From: Haliotis asinina
Taxonomy: Eukaryota; Mollusca; Gastropoda; Lepetellida; Haliotidae
NCBI RefSeq assembly: GCF_037392515.1
Contig: NC_090288.1
Span: 3,713,501-3,777,500, forward strand
DNA length: 64,000 nt
Reading direction: 5' to 3'
The notes beneath the pieces are model-generated. The model was not told where the DNA came from. It made no database searches and was given only the letters and a program-made list of their open reading frames with translations. How positions within the stretch are numbered: the first letter of the stretch is position 1; every line of letters begins with the position of its first letter. Below are positions 1-10,582 of the stretch, piece after piece. The position numbers were made by a program, and so were the translations under genes.

Positions 1-574
1 AACTAGGTGGCTGCTGCGTACTTCCATTGATGTTTGTACAGCACAAGGAAGGTATTTGATAAGTAGGTCGAAGGAAATGGAATTTACGTCTCTGTTGTAG
101 CACACAAAACACATATGTACACATGTATATTCATCAGAAATATCACCGCAGAAGCAGACTGACCTTTAACGCTGTAGTGCTGTATATCCTAAAATATACT
201 GGTGAACAAAAGAAACTATACATCTGATGTTTCGGGATTATTTTGCACAAATTAACGTAAATACTTTGTAATGTATGCTGACTGTGGCCTACAGTAGGCA
301 AACCTCTGTTCAAAGCATTTACGCTGGTTATGTTTTTTTTGTAGCTATCGTACAGATACCGAATGCGGACGCTAAATTTGAATTTAAGCAAACAGCGAGA
401 GCGTCGTGTCTTACAAATCAACAACACGAGGTGGCCTTGGTTCGGCTTAAAAAAAATACGGTCTGTTTTTCCAGCCATTCAAGGAAGAATAGCCTTTTTA
501 AAGCGATGTTATCATTACCCCAGATAACACCAGCTGCCTGTGAGGCGCTAGAAGGTTAACTGTCACATGACATT
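1..574. other. No gene recognised (left edge)
   Basis: AT-rich sequence with short open frames on both strands that have no domain, repeat or splice context I recognise. It lies on the 3' side of the minus-strand Ig receptor gene and so could be intron of that gene, but I see no transmembrane or tail exon here. Confidence 0.4.
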
Positions 575-775
575 TCTCATCGGGTACCCATTCTCTGCAG
601 GTTGAAGAGGCAATTTTGAACAAAATCACCTGCCTAAAATGAGACCACATATATCGCATGTTCTTCTGTGTGGGGCAGGACTGCAGTCCTAGAGACTCTC
701 AGGACTCAAGCTGCCAAACACAGTCACCCATCCAAGGATTATCCGCTCTCAACGTTGCTTTGTTTCAACTGTTCA
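575..775. repeat. Interspersed repeat copy, shared with 36400-36605
   Basis: This stretch and 36400-36605 share an ordered series of blocks: a 'ggcaattttga' block, a '...gcaggactgcagtcctagaga' type block, then 'tatccgctctcaacgttg' against 'gactctccgcggtcaaag'. They are diverged copies of one dispersed repeat. No coding capacity is seen. Confidence 0.45.
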
Positions 776-1374
776 GTGGTTTAATATTGGAGAATCCGTA
801 GAAGCAGTTGAACGACTCCTGGAATCGGGACCCGTGTACAACTGTAAGGTACAGCTGGCAAATCTGACTGGTTTTCATCCATGGTGACTATTTTTTGCGG
901 TTTGATTCATGAGAGGTAGGATACTCAGCTACCTGGTGGCTGGAACTAGCGACTTGAAACTTGACACCAAGAAAGTACAATTGTAACAGACATCTGATAG
1001 ATCGCTTGATTCAGTACATGTTAGAGCGTTCAATAATTATGAATATGAAAAGTTACAAGTGGATTTAAACTCCCATGATATAGGTACTGTGAAATATGTT
1101 CTGCTCGTGTACACACGAGACACCCCACTCAGCGCCATAACGTCGGAAGTGCACATCTACACCCATTCAAGCCATTTAATTATAACACACCTATTCAAAT
1201 TGCCAAATTGTAAAATGTGGCCAGTAAAACCTAGATTACACACTGAAAGTGAATCTCTAGTGAGGTCAAGTTTGGAATTCTCTCATCAAAGCATATGTTA
1301 AATATATGCGCATCGTCATGCAAATTAAAATCACTTAACGACCTGACGAAAGTATAACCTCAAAACGTTCATCA
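776..1374. other. No gene recognised
   Basis: Low-complexity intergenic or intron sequence. The 80-codon open frame near 1059 has no recognisable domain or splice context. Confidence 0.4.
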
Positions 1375-1560
1375 AGACTTAATGACGTAACAACAATGGT
1401 GTGACTCACCAAAATGCTGTGACTTAACAACAACGGTGTGAGTTAAACAAGAAAGTTGGCATGACTCAACAGCATGACTTAACATGACTTAACAATAGTG
1501 GTGTAACTCAACAGAAACTGTGTTACTTAACAAGAATAGGGTGAGTGAACAACAGTAGGC
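1375..1560. repeat. Degenerate ~25-30 bp tandem repeat
   Basis: Repeated variants of 'gtgacttaacaacaatggtg' with variable spacing follow each other across about 185 bp. The copies are too diverged for an exact period. Confidence 0.55.
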
Positions 1561-1589
1561 TGCTCTGAAGCCGATTCCTTGTCTTTGTT

Positions 1590-1660
1590 GACTAACACCT
1601 CACTCAACAATATTCCCGTTATTTGCCGGCGGTCTATAAATGATGGAGTCTAGTTTGTCT
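1590..1660 (+). repeat. Gastropod interspersed repeat R1, truncated head
   Basis: Contains the R1 head ('cctcactcaacaatattccc') and part of the core (tgccggcggtctataaatga), then stops and is followed directly by a second R1 copy. Confidence 0.55.
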
Positions 1661-1664
1661 GTTT

Positions 1665-1865
1665 TATCTTGTTTAACGACGCATTCAGCGATATTCCAGC
1701 TGTGCAACAGCGGCCCATACATAATCCATTTTGGAATAAACATGAGCATCGATCTACGTGAAAAGCACATGATGACATATGTTAACCTTGTCAGCGAGCC
1801 TGACCATCTGATCCCGTTAGTCGCCTCTTACGACAAGCATGTGTTCCTGAAGATCTTCACGGGTT
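1665..1865 (+). repeat. Gastropod interspersed repeat R1
   Basis: Matches other copies in the window in order: 'gcgatattccagct', 'catgagcatcgatctacg', 'gtcagcgagcctgaccatct', 'ttagtcgcctcttacgacaa', and the terminal 'gatcttcacgggt'. A central portion is diverged. Confidence 0.75.
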
Positions 1866-2138
1866 CTTTAGATGAGAAAGGGCAGCTACGTGCAATGGAT
1901 GTACGCTTCGGGATCATTGCACTTATTAAAAGAGGTGCATGCCTTGAACGTGAGTTTACTTGTGTCTCTTTCTCTAACTGTGACAAACAAACAAACAAAC
2001 AAAAAAAAAACAAAAACAAAACAAAACCAAAGAAAACAAACCCCTTTCCAGAATCATTAAAAAGTAGTACAGTGAAAGATTCCGAACACATGCCTAGAAT
2101 ATCCATGTGCTTCCACAAGAGAAACAAAACGAACATAC

Positions 2139-2417
2139 TCAGAACATGAAGGTTCACGGAGATGTTGCTGGCTTTGTTAGACGAGGGGTTGACGGCGGTG
2201 CAGGTGTACTTGCCACTGTCGTCGCCTAACACTCCGTTCAGAGCTAGGACCTGACCCTGACTCCCTTTGGTCTGACGGGTCAGGTCCTGTCCACCCTTGG
2301 TCCAGGTGTACCGACAGTCTGGGAGACAGTTGGCCGAGCAGGTCAGGTTGACGCTTTCTCCCTCCTTGGTCGACTCTTTTGTCTTGTCCACTATCATGTC
2401 TGTTGGACCCTCCGAGT
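2139..2417 (-). CDS. Ig-like domain 2 exon of minus-strand Ig receptor
   Basis: 279 nt (93 codons), phase 1-1, acceptor CCCAG and donor A|GTATGT. It encodes an Ig domain with VNLTCSANCLPDCRYTWTK (B and C strands, WxK) and DDSGKYTCTAV (F strand). An extra NCLPDC cysteine pair lies between B and C strands. The domain is homologous to 37552-37812, which is six codons shorter. Confidence 0.85.
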
Positions 2418-5400
2418 CTGGGAAAATGTGACTCATTGAACACGACTTTCTTTATGAATACAGCTGGTTACTAAATTATTATGAAGTTTGGAGAAAACAT
2501 GACTCATTCTTTAAATTCCCACTAATTTTTACGCCACACTCAGCAATATTGCAGCTACATGGGGGTGGTCTGTGTATAATCGGGTCTGAACCACAAACCC
2601 AGTGACCAACATTATGAGTTTCAGGAACGGGGTCCCGAGCGTGACGGGCAAACGCTTGACCCACAAGGCTACGGTAATGTCCACCTGCAGACATGAAGTA
2701 CCTCCCCATGCCATTACTCCTGATCATGTCCACACTGCTGATATTTCAAAACACAAATCACACTGGCGTGGTACACTGACCCAAAAAAGAAACGCATAGC
2801 TGAAATCTCATTTTTAAAGTAGATTTTTTCGGAAAATATGGAATGGAATGACAATTAATGTAAATATTAAGTGTTTTTATAGTCAATACAACCAAAACAG
2901 ACAAACAAACACAACCTCTGGTGATTATTCGCCACACCACAGCACCTTGAAAACGCTTTGTATAATCTGCACGTGGGAAAATCTGAAAGCATTACGCACG
3001 TGCAAATGCAGGATCTCAATCTTGATTATGATGGCTATAAAAGGGGACTGGTCCTATTGCGATTCATTCTTCGAATTTCTTTCTATGCGACGCGAAAAAT
3101 GCCAAGGTTAAATGAAGAAAACAGAAATAGAGCCATTGGACGTCTGGAAGCTGGGGAAAGTCAGTCATCAGTTGCCAGACGTCTGAATGTGAGGCAGAGC
3201 ACGATTTCCCGTCTCTGGCAACGATACACGCAACACAACTCGACCAGAGACCGTCCAAGGAGTGGGAGACCAAGGGTGACAACTCCAGCACAAGACCGCT
3301 ACATCCGGGTGCTTCATCTGCGTAATCGGGCCGTCACTGCTACGTGTACCGCTGATCACGTTCCTGGGCTGCGTAGAGTCTCTCCACAAACCATCAGGAA
3401 TCGCCTAAGAGAGCATGGAATTCGACCTATGCGACCTCATGCAGGACCTGTTCTGCATCCCCATCACCGTCGTGCACGTCTTCAGTGGTGCAGGAACGTT
3501 CGGGCATGGAACCTCTTGAATTGGAGGAGGATCTGGTTCAGCGATGAGTCACGTTTTCTGCTGTACAGACATGATGGAAGGATGCGTGTTTACAGACCTC
3601 GAAATGAGAGATATGCTCGACAGTGCGTTCGTGAGGTCAACAGACTCGGTGGTGGAGGTGTAATGATGTGGGGGGCATATCTATGAACGGCAGGACACAG
3701 TTGGTGCATGTGCAAGGGAATCTCAATGCTGTACGCTACCGGGATGAAATTCTGAACCGTCATGTTGTTCCTAAAATTGACGCTAGAAGGGAAATTTTCC
3801 AGCACGACAATGCAAGACCGCACACAGCACGCATTACCACGGATTTCCTTGCCAACAACAACATTACAGTTCTTCCATGGCCCTCAAAATCGCCGGATTT
3901 GAACCCAATTGAACATTTATGGGACCAATTGGGTAAACGGTTACGACGTCGACAGCCGCAGCCACAGACACGTCTACAGTTGGTGAATGCGTTGCGAGAT
4001 GAGTGGAGAAGAATCCCACAAAGGCGGATACGACGTCTTATACAGTCAATGCCCAGGCGATGCAGAGCAGTGATTGATGCCCGTGGTGGTCACACCAGAT
4101 ACTGACTTTCTCACTATGCCATGGAAAATAGAGACGCTTAATACCACTGTGAATGATTGTATATGTCTTGACACACATTTGTTAATACCCGTGTGAATTA
4201 TCATTGCTCAAGTTCCATTACTTTTTGTGCAATTTAAGTTAATAAATCATCTCTCATAACATTGGATTTTCACCTATGCGTTTCTTTTTTGGGCCAGTGT
4301 ATATTCCAGCGGTATCGAGGAAGTGGCTGGTGTCGTTAAAATGTTTTCATTTAGATATGTTAAACGATCATGTATCAAAATTTACCTGTCAGGGTAACAC
4401 GGATGGTGTTGCTAAACTCTCGATATTCACATGTCCAGTTTCCAGCGACGTCGCTGTGTAAGGAGGAGGCGTTGAGGAAGTAGACGTAGTTGCCGTCACC
4501 CTGTTGACCACACCCACAGGTGTACTTAGTCTGGGACCTCATGTCTGATGTGTATTGAGTACAGTCATCTCTCTTTACCGAGCATTTGACGTACCCGTTC
4601 CTTTGGAACAGCAGGACACCCGTTTTGTCAGTCGTAGTGAGGTCGCACTTTAATTGTAAAGACTGTCTCAAAAAAGCTTGAGTTGGAGTCTGGGTCAATT
4701 GTAGCGATGTACCTGAACAAAAAATTAACGGCCGTTGAGAGGGAAGGTACTTTATGTAATAAATGTATTATTTCTGTCTTCAGAGACAAGACACCCAGAA
4801 TAGTGCTTGGTCCAAACAATCAAAGGTATACAGATAACTTTAGAACATACATGAAAAAATATTAAATGCGTTCCAAATGCAACTGTCATGCTTGATAATT
4901 CAATTAGTTAGATTCATATTAAATGTATTGAACTTAATTATATGTATTATATGTGACACTCATTCACACTCAGATCCATTCATATTCCGAACTAGCTAAT
5001 AAAAACGTGTAAGATAGTGTCATCAAAACATAGATTTATGTAAACAAGAATAAATGACCAGCTGAAAGAAAAGTCAATGAGCTGCAGAGATTGTTCTATC
5101 TCCTGGTTTACGGTACAACATCCATTTGATTAAGATTTTTTCTTGATACACTGTTCTGTGTGAAATATTTCTTTCACTGATTAAACTGCTGTGCGGATAA
5201 TGTTTAAAGAAACAAAGTTTAGAATACATTGTGTACATACGGAATCTTTGGCTATGTTTAACATAATGTGATTTTGGCTAAATTGTATTTACAAATGTAA
5301 AGTTTCTGAAACAGTACTCAAATTTGTTACTTTATGTATAAATTGTTATCTATGCTGCTTAAAACCAACCAAATAGTGTAGGGTCAGATTCCACATTGTC

Positions 5401-6007
5401 TAAGTCAGCAAAATTACTATGCGTTAAAATGATATAATATAAAACTGACTTTGAAAAATGGTCCTGTGAATCATTCTGAACTGAAGCTATTTCAGTTCGG
5501 TAACAGTTAAATGAAATGTGAGTATCACAATACTCGCAATCAAAATAACATAAAGTAATTTGCATCCTTGCGATATTCTTAAGATTATCACCCAGTGGCA
5601 AAGGAAACTGACATCAAGTTCAAACGTGTATTGGGAGTGTCTATATAGTAAAGGGTACAATGGGTATTTCACAGTGCTTGCTGTCTAGACGTTTTGAGGT
5701 CAAGACGTGAAAAATACCACATAAGATAAAACAGGTCTTAAAGTAACTAAAACTAGAGTGTTCTGCTCCCCGAAATATCAAACACAAGAAAAACATATGT
5801 CAAAACATAAACAGAAAGTCCCCAACTCGACGTGTGAAACTTTCTCTGACAGAAGCCCACTGAGCAACATGAGCCATAGGCCTGAAACGTTCAGTTTGCA
5901 TTTGAAGATCACAACACATAATAGTATCTGTATGTATTATACTACTTACCGGTAATAGTGTCCAACTGAACGCAGATGAAGAAAAGTGCGACTACCATAG
6001 GCGCCAT
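2139..6007 (-). CDS. Ig-superfamily receptor (minus-strand paralog), 3' end outside window
   Basis: Three exons join in one frame: signal peptide 5950-6007, Ig-like domain 1 4386-4712, Ig-like domain 2 2139-2417, all with GT-AG borders and phase 1 junctions. The product would be a secreted or membrane Ig receptor of the expanded molluscan type often labelled CD22-like or hemicentin-like; its ligand cannot be read from sequence. It is a paralog of the plus-strand gene starting at 10507: same exon order and phases, and a first Ig exon of identical length. A Tc1-like transposon (2774-4299) sits in the intron between the two Ig exons. No transmembrane exon was found between 1 and 2138, so the gene either continues past the left edge or is truncated. 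Exon structure is seen directly; receptor function is inferred. Confidence 0.75.
2518..2620 (+). repeat. R1 fragment
   Basis: Carries 'tacgccacactcagcaatat', 'gtggtctgtgtataatcggg' and 'cagtgaccaacattatgag', matching the first third of R1. Confidence 0.7.
2625..2690 (-). repeat. tRNA-SINE (R2) fragment
   Basis: On the minus strand this reads like the tRNA-derived head found at 43770-43900 (AAGCGTTTGCCCGTCACGCT and a weak B-box region), joined to the end of the R1 fragment. Too short to orient its 3' tail. Confidence 0.4.
2774..4299 (+). mobile_element. Tc1-like (DD34E) DNA transposon
   Basis: A 1,526-bp element bounded by inverted repeats (left cactgacccaaaaaagaaac, right the same with one mismatch over the first ~27 bases, continuing imperfectly), each flanked by the TA dinucleotide used by Tc1/mariner elements. 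It contains one transposase gene on the plus strand. The insertion lies in the intron between two Ig exons of the minus-strand receptor, in opposite orientation to that gene. Near-perfect ends suggest recent insertion. Confidence 0.9.
3099..4105 (+). pseudogene. Tc1-like transposase, single frameshift
   Basis: The protein cuts and pastes the element at TA sites. From ATG 3099 it has an N-terminal helix-turn-helix DNA-binding region (SQSSVARRLNVRQSTISRL), a GRPR motif, then the catalytic region with WFSDESRF (first Asp), HDNARPHTA (second Asp) and SPDLNPIEHLWD (Glu). Exactly 34 residues separate the second Asp and the Glu, giving DD34E. The frame shifts by one base in the G run 3670-3675, so the gene reads as two overlapping frames (to about 3686, and from 3668 to the stop at 4105). 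The rest is free of stops, so the break is either a very recent mutation or a homopolymer sequence error. Confidence 0.9.
4386..4712 (-). CDS. Ig-like domain 1 exon of minus-strand Ig receptor
   Basis: 327 nt, phase 1-1, acceptor TTCAG|GT and donor G|GTAAAT. It encodes an Ig-like fold with five cysteines: LKC (B strand), VKC, DDC, CGC and WTC (F strand). Near the end, 'DVAGNWTCEY' corresponds to the D-x-G-x-Y/W-x-C motif of Ig domains. The block CSVKRDDCTQYT is identical in the paralogous exon at 35271-35597. The extra cysteine pairs are unusual for a plain Ig domain and seem diagnostic of this family. Confidence 0.85.
4870..5949. other. Intron 1 of minus-strand Ig receptor, no other gene
   Basis: AT-rich sequence between the signal-peptide and first Ig exons. 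The short open frames (5359-5672, 5758-5955) lack any recognisable domain. The whole intron is 1.24 kb, compared with 24.7 kb for the equivalent intron of the plus-strand paralog. Confidence 0.6.
5950..6007 (-). CDS. Signal-peptide exon of minus-strand Ig receptor
   Basis: ATG at 6007 opens 19 codons starting MAPMVVALFFICVQL, a typical short hydrophobic signal peptide. The exon ends one base into a codon at a consensus donor (G|GTAAGT). This phase 1 end fits the phase 1 start of the Ig exon at 4712 and creates a glycine codon. Confidence 0.8.
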
Positions 6008-6204
6008 CTCGTCCCACGAACGAGTTGAGTGTTTGACAAATTTGTGAGCTAGCTCCGGCACGGACGAGAGTGAGCTCCTGCACCACTCAGCCCTCGCGTA
6101 GACGTGTAACTGCATTCATTCCGGGAAGTATATGATTACATTGATGTTTCACGTTAAACATGTAGTTTCCTCTCGGTTCCCTGATAATAAGCATGTGAGT
6201 GAGC

Positions 6205-6460
6205 ACTGAGCCGCACTCAGTAATATTCCACCCATATGGCGGCGGTCTGTAAATAACAAAGTCTGGACCAGACAATCCAGTGACCAACAACATGAGCATC
6301 GATCTGCGCAGTTGGGAACCGATCACAAGTTTCAACCAAGTCAGCGAACCTGACCACCCGATCTCGTTAGTCGACTCTTACGACAAGCATAGTCGCCTTT
6401 TAGGGCAAGCACTGGTTGCTGAAGGCCTATTCTACCCGGGACCTTCACAGGTCGAGTGTG
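6205..6460 (+). repeat. R1 copy, nearly full length
   Basis: Runs from 'gagccgcactcagtaatatt' through 'catatggcggcggtctgtaa', 'gaccagacaatccagtgacc', 'tagtcgactcttacgacaag' to 'gggaccttcacaggt'. It lies in the intergenic space between the two divergent Ig genes. Confidence 0.8.
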
Positions 6461-6654
6461 GGTGAATGAGCCAGAAAACGAAAGCCACAATATCCCATGG
6501 TGAACGGGATGTTTTTAGATGCCTCAGTAGTTATGTTTTGCCCTGGCTTGGTTAACAAGATGGATATTCCTGAATTCCAACACTGGATTGCTTGTATGGT
6601 TGACAATCGATTAGTTCTCGTCCAAAAACTGGGACATTGCAGACCCCCCCACCC

Positions 6655-7330
6655 TGACTGCCTACCTACCTACCTACCTACCTACCTGACTGCCTACCTA
6701 CCTACCTACCTACCTGACTACATACCTATCTGGCTACCTACCTGATTACCTACCTGACTCCCTACCTACCTGACTATCTACCTGACTACCTACCTACCTG
6801 ACTACCTACCTACCTTCCTGACTAACTACCTGACTACCTGCCTATCTACCTGACTACCTACCTATGTACCTATCTATCTACCTACCTGACTATCTACCGA
6901 TCTGACTACCTATTTATCTACCCACCCACGTACCTACGTATGTACCTACCTACCCAGGTGCTTACCTGCCTACGTGACTATCTGACTACCAACCAGACTG
7001 AGTACTCATCTGACTATCCACCTATCTACCTACCTGACCACCTACCTACTAACCTGTCTACCTATCTACCTGACTACCTACCTACCTACCTGACTACCTA
7101 TTTTACTGACTACCTATCTACCTGACTACCTACCTACCTACCTACCTCCCTTCTCACCTGTCTACCTACCTACTCACCTGTCTGTCTACCTACACACCTG
7201 ACTACCTATCTATCTGACTACCTACCTGCCGAACTACCTACTCACCTGACCACCTAGCTAACTACCGAACTACCTGCCTAACGAACTGCCGAACTAATTA
7301 CCCCACTAACCACCGAACCATCTGACACCG
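6655..7330 (+). repeat. Tetranucleotide (ACCT/CTAC)n microsatellite
   Basis: About 675 bp of CTAC/CCTA repeats interrupted by a regular CTGACTAC variant (ctacctacctgactacctac). It decays toward the right. The Tyr/Leu/Pro-rich open frames here are repeat translations. Confidence 0.95.
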
Positions 7331-7554
7331 GAACTGATTTCTTAGCTGCTTTTCGGACAAGGGTGAATAGCCGTGACATTGAGCGAGTGAATCTCCCATG
7401 TTAGTTTTATCACAAAGCAGTGCATCCCACCAAACGCTGTCGCCATTAGACTCTGGTATAATTCAAAGCTGAGAAGAGAAAGCAGGAAAAGCGATAGATT
7501 AAGTAAAAGAAACCTGAAGGATGTTGACTTTACAAAATATAGTAAGTAACGTAA

Positions 7555-8130
7555 CAAGGTAAATGACATGAAAACTTATGCAAAGAAAATAATTGCTCAA
7601 ACTTGGATGAACTATGCAGATTGTATGCAGAAAACGAATCTTCTTATTGGAAAGGTTCACGTTACATTGTAAAATCTTCCGGTTCTAGCTCCACTATTCC
7701 AGGTTTAAAAGAGAACAGTTACGATGAACACTCAAGTGTTTTTTTCCTGATTTGGGTAAAACTGACAAGCTCAATGAATATTTTCAATCCGTTTCAAACC
7801 TTAATAATGAATACATAAAACTTCCAAAGTTTTGTCAAACAACTGATGCACCAGTTGATATGATAACTATAACAGTGAGAGAATTTTCTGATATCATTAA
7901 TGCAATTCCTTCTAAGAAAACAATCGGACCAGACAAAATTAGTCATCAAGTGTTGAAGAAAACTGTTAACTCTATAAACAATATCTAATTTTCTTATTTA
8001 GTCTTTCTCTTCGATCGGGTACTTTCCCAAATGTTTGGAAAAGGACCCATGTCATGTCGCTTTTTAAGAAAGGTGAAAATTTAACTGTATCCAATTACAG
8101 GCCGATATAAGTTGTTTTGGTAAAGTATTT
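7555..8130 (+). pseudogene. Non-LTR retrotransposon (LINE) reverse transcriptase, 5' fragment
   Basis: Broken frames carry hallmarks of the region around RT motifs 0-2 of LINEs: KTDKLNEYFQSVSNLNN, then IPSKKTIGPDKISHQVLKK (the K-x-x-GPD block), then in the next frame WKRTHVMSLFKKGE and SNYRPI. At least two frame changes and a stop directly after NYRPI make it non-functional. It continues at 8615 after an unrelated stretch. The family is probably CR1/Jockey-like, but this is not certain. Confidence 0.75.
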
Positions 8131-8614
8131 TAAAGGACTGTTTCTAAACATGTATATAACCACTCTCTTGATAACACATCAGCGGTGCCTACCCTTACTA
8201 ATTCTCCGTAACTGATATGGTTTTACTTTCTAATTACGGCATTACGGTAGTATATAGCAATACTACGATTTTCTGAGTGTCAAAAATAAAAAAAATTGAA
8301 ATTACTTACAAGTCAAACTTTTAATCTAAAACAATTTGCAACGATCCGCGAAGTTACTGCACTTCCTATAATCAGACCCTATAGATGGTTCCTATAACCA
8401 GGCGCAACAATTATTTACGGAGTGCATCATGAGGCAATCATGTTCGCAAAGAACGTGTAATTCCCATATGTGAATAAACTACCTCGGGACACCCGGTCTT
8501 TTCTCTGGTTGTTAACGTAGGTCGGCAAAGATAGTATATTTCAGTTATGCAAATGAAAATTACTTACAAAACTTGTATTTCTCGTCACTTATTAGTGATG
8601 GGGCACTTTTAGGG
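8131..8614. other. Unidentified stretch inside the decayed LINE
   Basis: About 480 bp between the two RT fragments show no RT motifs and no long frames. They may be decayed RT core or a later insertion. No clear inverted repeats or target duplication were found by eye. Confidence 0.35.
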
Positions 8615-9070
8615 TAGTCAGCAATGACACATTGTCGTACAAAACCAGGCTTGTTTTCAGCGAGGTCATTCTACTGTACATCAACTATTACCAGATTCTA
8701 CAACCTAGATAAGACAGAAGCTGTATTGTTCTCGACCAGAGCTAGTGACAAGCTAAAAATTTACATCTTGACGGCTGTAACAGTAAAGGTGCACCTTTTT
8801 ATGAATATCTTGTTGTAACAATTTCTTCAAATGGAGGCTGGTCCTGTCTCAAAAATGATATTTTATAGAAACCTCCAAAATGATAAAATCCATGAGATAC
8901 TTACAGTTGAAAGTTTTTGTTGAAAAGAACAGCACATAATAAGATCTACATTGTTTTCATTCTTCCTCGTTTTGAATATGCGTGTGAATTCTGGGATGGA
9001 TGAACAGCTGAACAAACTAACTCCTTAAAACAGTTACAGTTAAAAGCAGCCCGTGTAGTGAACGTATGCA
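8615..9070 (+). pseudogene. LINE reverse transcriptase, 3' fragment
   Basis: Contains the thumb-side motif NLDKTEAVLFSTR, typical of LINE RT C-termini, and further on FILPRFEYACEFWDG and LKQLQLKAARVV, which match the conserved LEYC..W and LQ..AAR region. These are spread over several frames with stops, so this is a dead copy in the same orientation as the 5' fragment. Confidence 0.7.
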
Positions 9071-9104
9071 CATTTTAGCAGTATGTCATACATATCACGA
9101 CGGT

Positions 9105-9212
9105 GGACGCCATAAATGGGCTTCACACATTGTATCCATATGGGGAATCGAACTCGGGTCTTCGTCGTGACGAGCGAACGCTTTAACTACAAGGCTACCG
9201 ACTATCCCTGCA
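9105..9212 (-). repeat. tRNA-derived SINE (R2)
   Basis: On the minus strand it reads GTAGCCTTGTAGTTAAAGCG, then CGAGTTCGATTCCCCATATG (RNA polymerase III B box), then a tail like that of the copy at 43770-43900. Confidence 0.7.
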
Positions 9213-9339
9213 GGACATGGATTTATAGTACCTTGGATTCAGCAATATTTTACTAAAATCTCCTAATCAACATTTTACGCAAAAGAGTGAGAGAAGGTGG
9301 ACTACTGCTCTGTGCTGCATAATCTGCCCAAACAGGGGC

Positions 9340-9425
9340 GAAGGACTTGAAGGATTGTGACTAAAGCGTTCGATCGTCACGCTGAAGACCCAGGTCCGAT
9401 TCCGCAAAATGGATTGTATTTGTGA
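9340..9425 (+). repeat. tRNA-derived SINE (R2) fragment
   Basis: Plus strand 'tgactaaagcgttcgatcgt' followed by 'cccaggtccgattccg' (B-box region). It is truncated after that. Confidence 0.55.
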
Positions 9426-9464
9426 GAGAGATTTCTGGTATTTCTGTGAAGCTGTGACATTGCT

Positions 9465-9690
9465 AGGCGACTATGCTTGTCGTAAGAGGTGACTAACGGG
9501 ATCGAGTGGTCAGGCTCGTTGACTTGGTTGACACATGTCATCGGTTTCCATTTGCGCAGATCGATGCTTCTGTTGTTGATCACTGGATTGTCTAGTCCAA
9601 ACTTGGTTATTTACAGACCGCCGCCATATGGGTGGAATGTTGTTGAGTGCGGCGTAAAACTAAACTCACTAACTCACTCACTGTGACTTT
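9465..9690 (-). repeat. R1 copy
   Basis: Reverse-strand R1 with 'gcttgtcgtaagaggtgact', 'gcgcagatcgatgcttctgt', 'cactggattgtctagtccaa', 'accgccgccatatgggtgga' and 'gcggcgtaaaactaaactca'. Confidence 0.85.
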
Positions 9691-9808
9691 GCTTGAACCT
9701 TGGTAATCGCGGCGTGAAACCCTATATTAGTGACTATTGGATATAGAGACTTTTATTTGATTGACATCCGTCAAATGTATATGTTCAACATAGGTAAACA
9801 GAGCAAAG

Positions 9809-9990
9809 TATGTCATATTTGGGATTTCAAGTACAAATTCTAGTACTTTTATGGTTTAATCCCATCCGGGATTCGAACTCGGACCCTCAGAGTCAGGCGC
9901 CTAATCGCCAGCACACAAAGTCAGCCTCAGCCATGAAAATACTAGGATTTGTACTTTACTAAGAAAATGGAAGTCCCAAATATGACATGT
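9809..9990. mobile_element. Foldback element with a tRNA-like core
   Basis: Arms of about 45 bp (starting gtcatatttgggatttcaag and ending gaagtcccaaatatgac) are inverted copies of each other. Between them, on the minus strand, lies a tRNA-like segment with a B box (GGTCCGAGTTCGAATCC) and a plausible A-box region (TGGCGATTAGGCGCC). This looks like a non-autonomous foldback that carries or arose around a tRNA-derived sequence. Confidence 0.65.
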
Positions 9991-10506
9991 GACCACTTTC
10001 TAAATTACATTGTGTAATCATATGTTAACAGTGTTCTAGGTCTCTAGGCAAAATGTGGTGCTTTTGTTATTACTGCAGAAGTCAACGTTTTAGCTTTCAA
10101 TTGCCTGCCTTATCTAATTCAAACTTTCTGAAAGCTTTTTATTTAGTTCCTCTCTTTGACCAAATCAGGAGCCGACAAGCTCCAATGGAACGTAACTAAA
10201 TACAAGTATGCACGTACACACGTATTTTTCCTGGTGCATTGATTTATATTCTGTCACCTGAAACGTGCAGTGTCATGTTTACCTTGTCATGTTTACTTCC
10301 TCAGTCCGATAATTTGAACCTCATACAACATAATCTGACATATGTAGTGCTGATTCTTGTGGTATATCTTTCTCTCAAAACAAGTATACAACATTGTTCG
10401 TCCCCATTCGTCACCTTCCGTAGCAGGAAACAGACTTTCGGCTTTTCACGGGCTGACACGAAATGCTACGAACGTGTCCGGAAAGCAGGTGACAAGACGG
10501 ACTGAG

Positions 10507-10582
10507 ATGGCTTCTGTCAGGAAAATGTTACCTGTCGTCGTTGTCGGGGCAATTACCACTCTTCATTTTGGAACTATAGCTG
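10507..10582 (+). CDS. Signal-peptide exon of plus-strand Ig receptor
   Basis: ATG at 10507 opens 25 codons (MASVRKMLPVVVVGAITTLH...) and stops one base into a codon at G|GTAAGC. It has a basic n-region and hydrophobic core. An in-frame Met at codon 7 is an alternative start. Its phase 1 end matches the Ig exon at 35271. Confidence 0.75.

Noticed and set aside
1640..2149. 169-codon plus-strand protein
   Set aside because: Most of it is a translated R1 repeat followed by an A-rich stretch; the real coding signal here is the minus-strand Ig exon.
6497..7125. Tyr/Leu/Pro repeat proteins
   Set aside because: They result from the CTAC tetranucleotide repeat.
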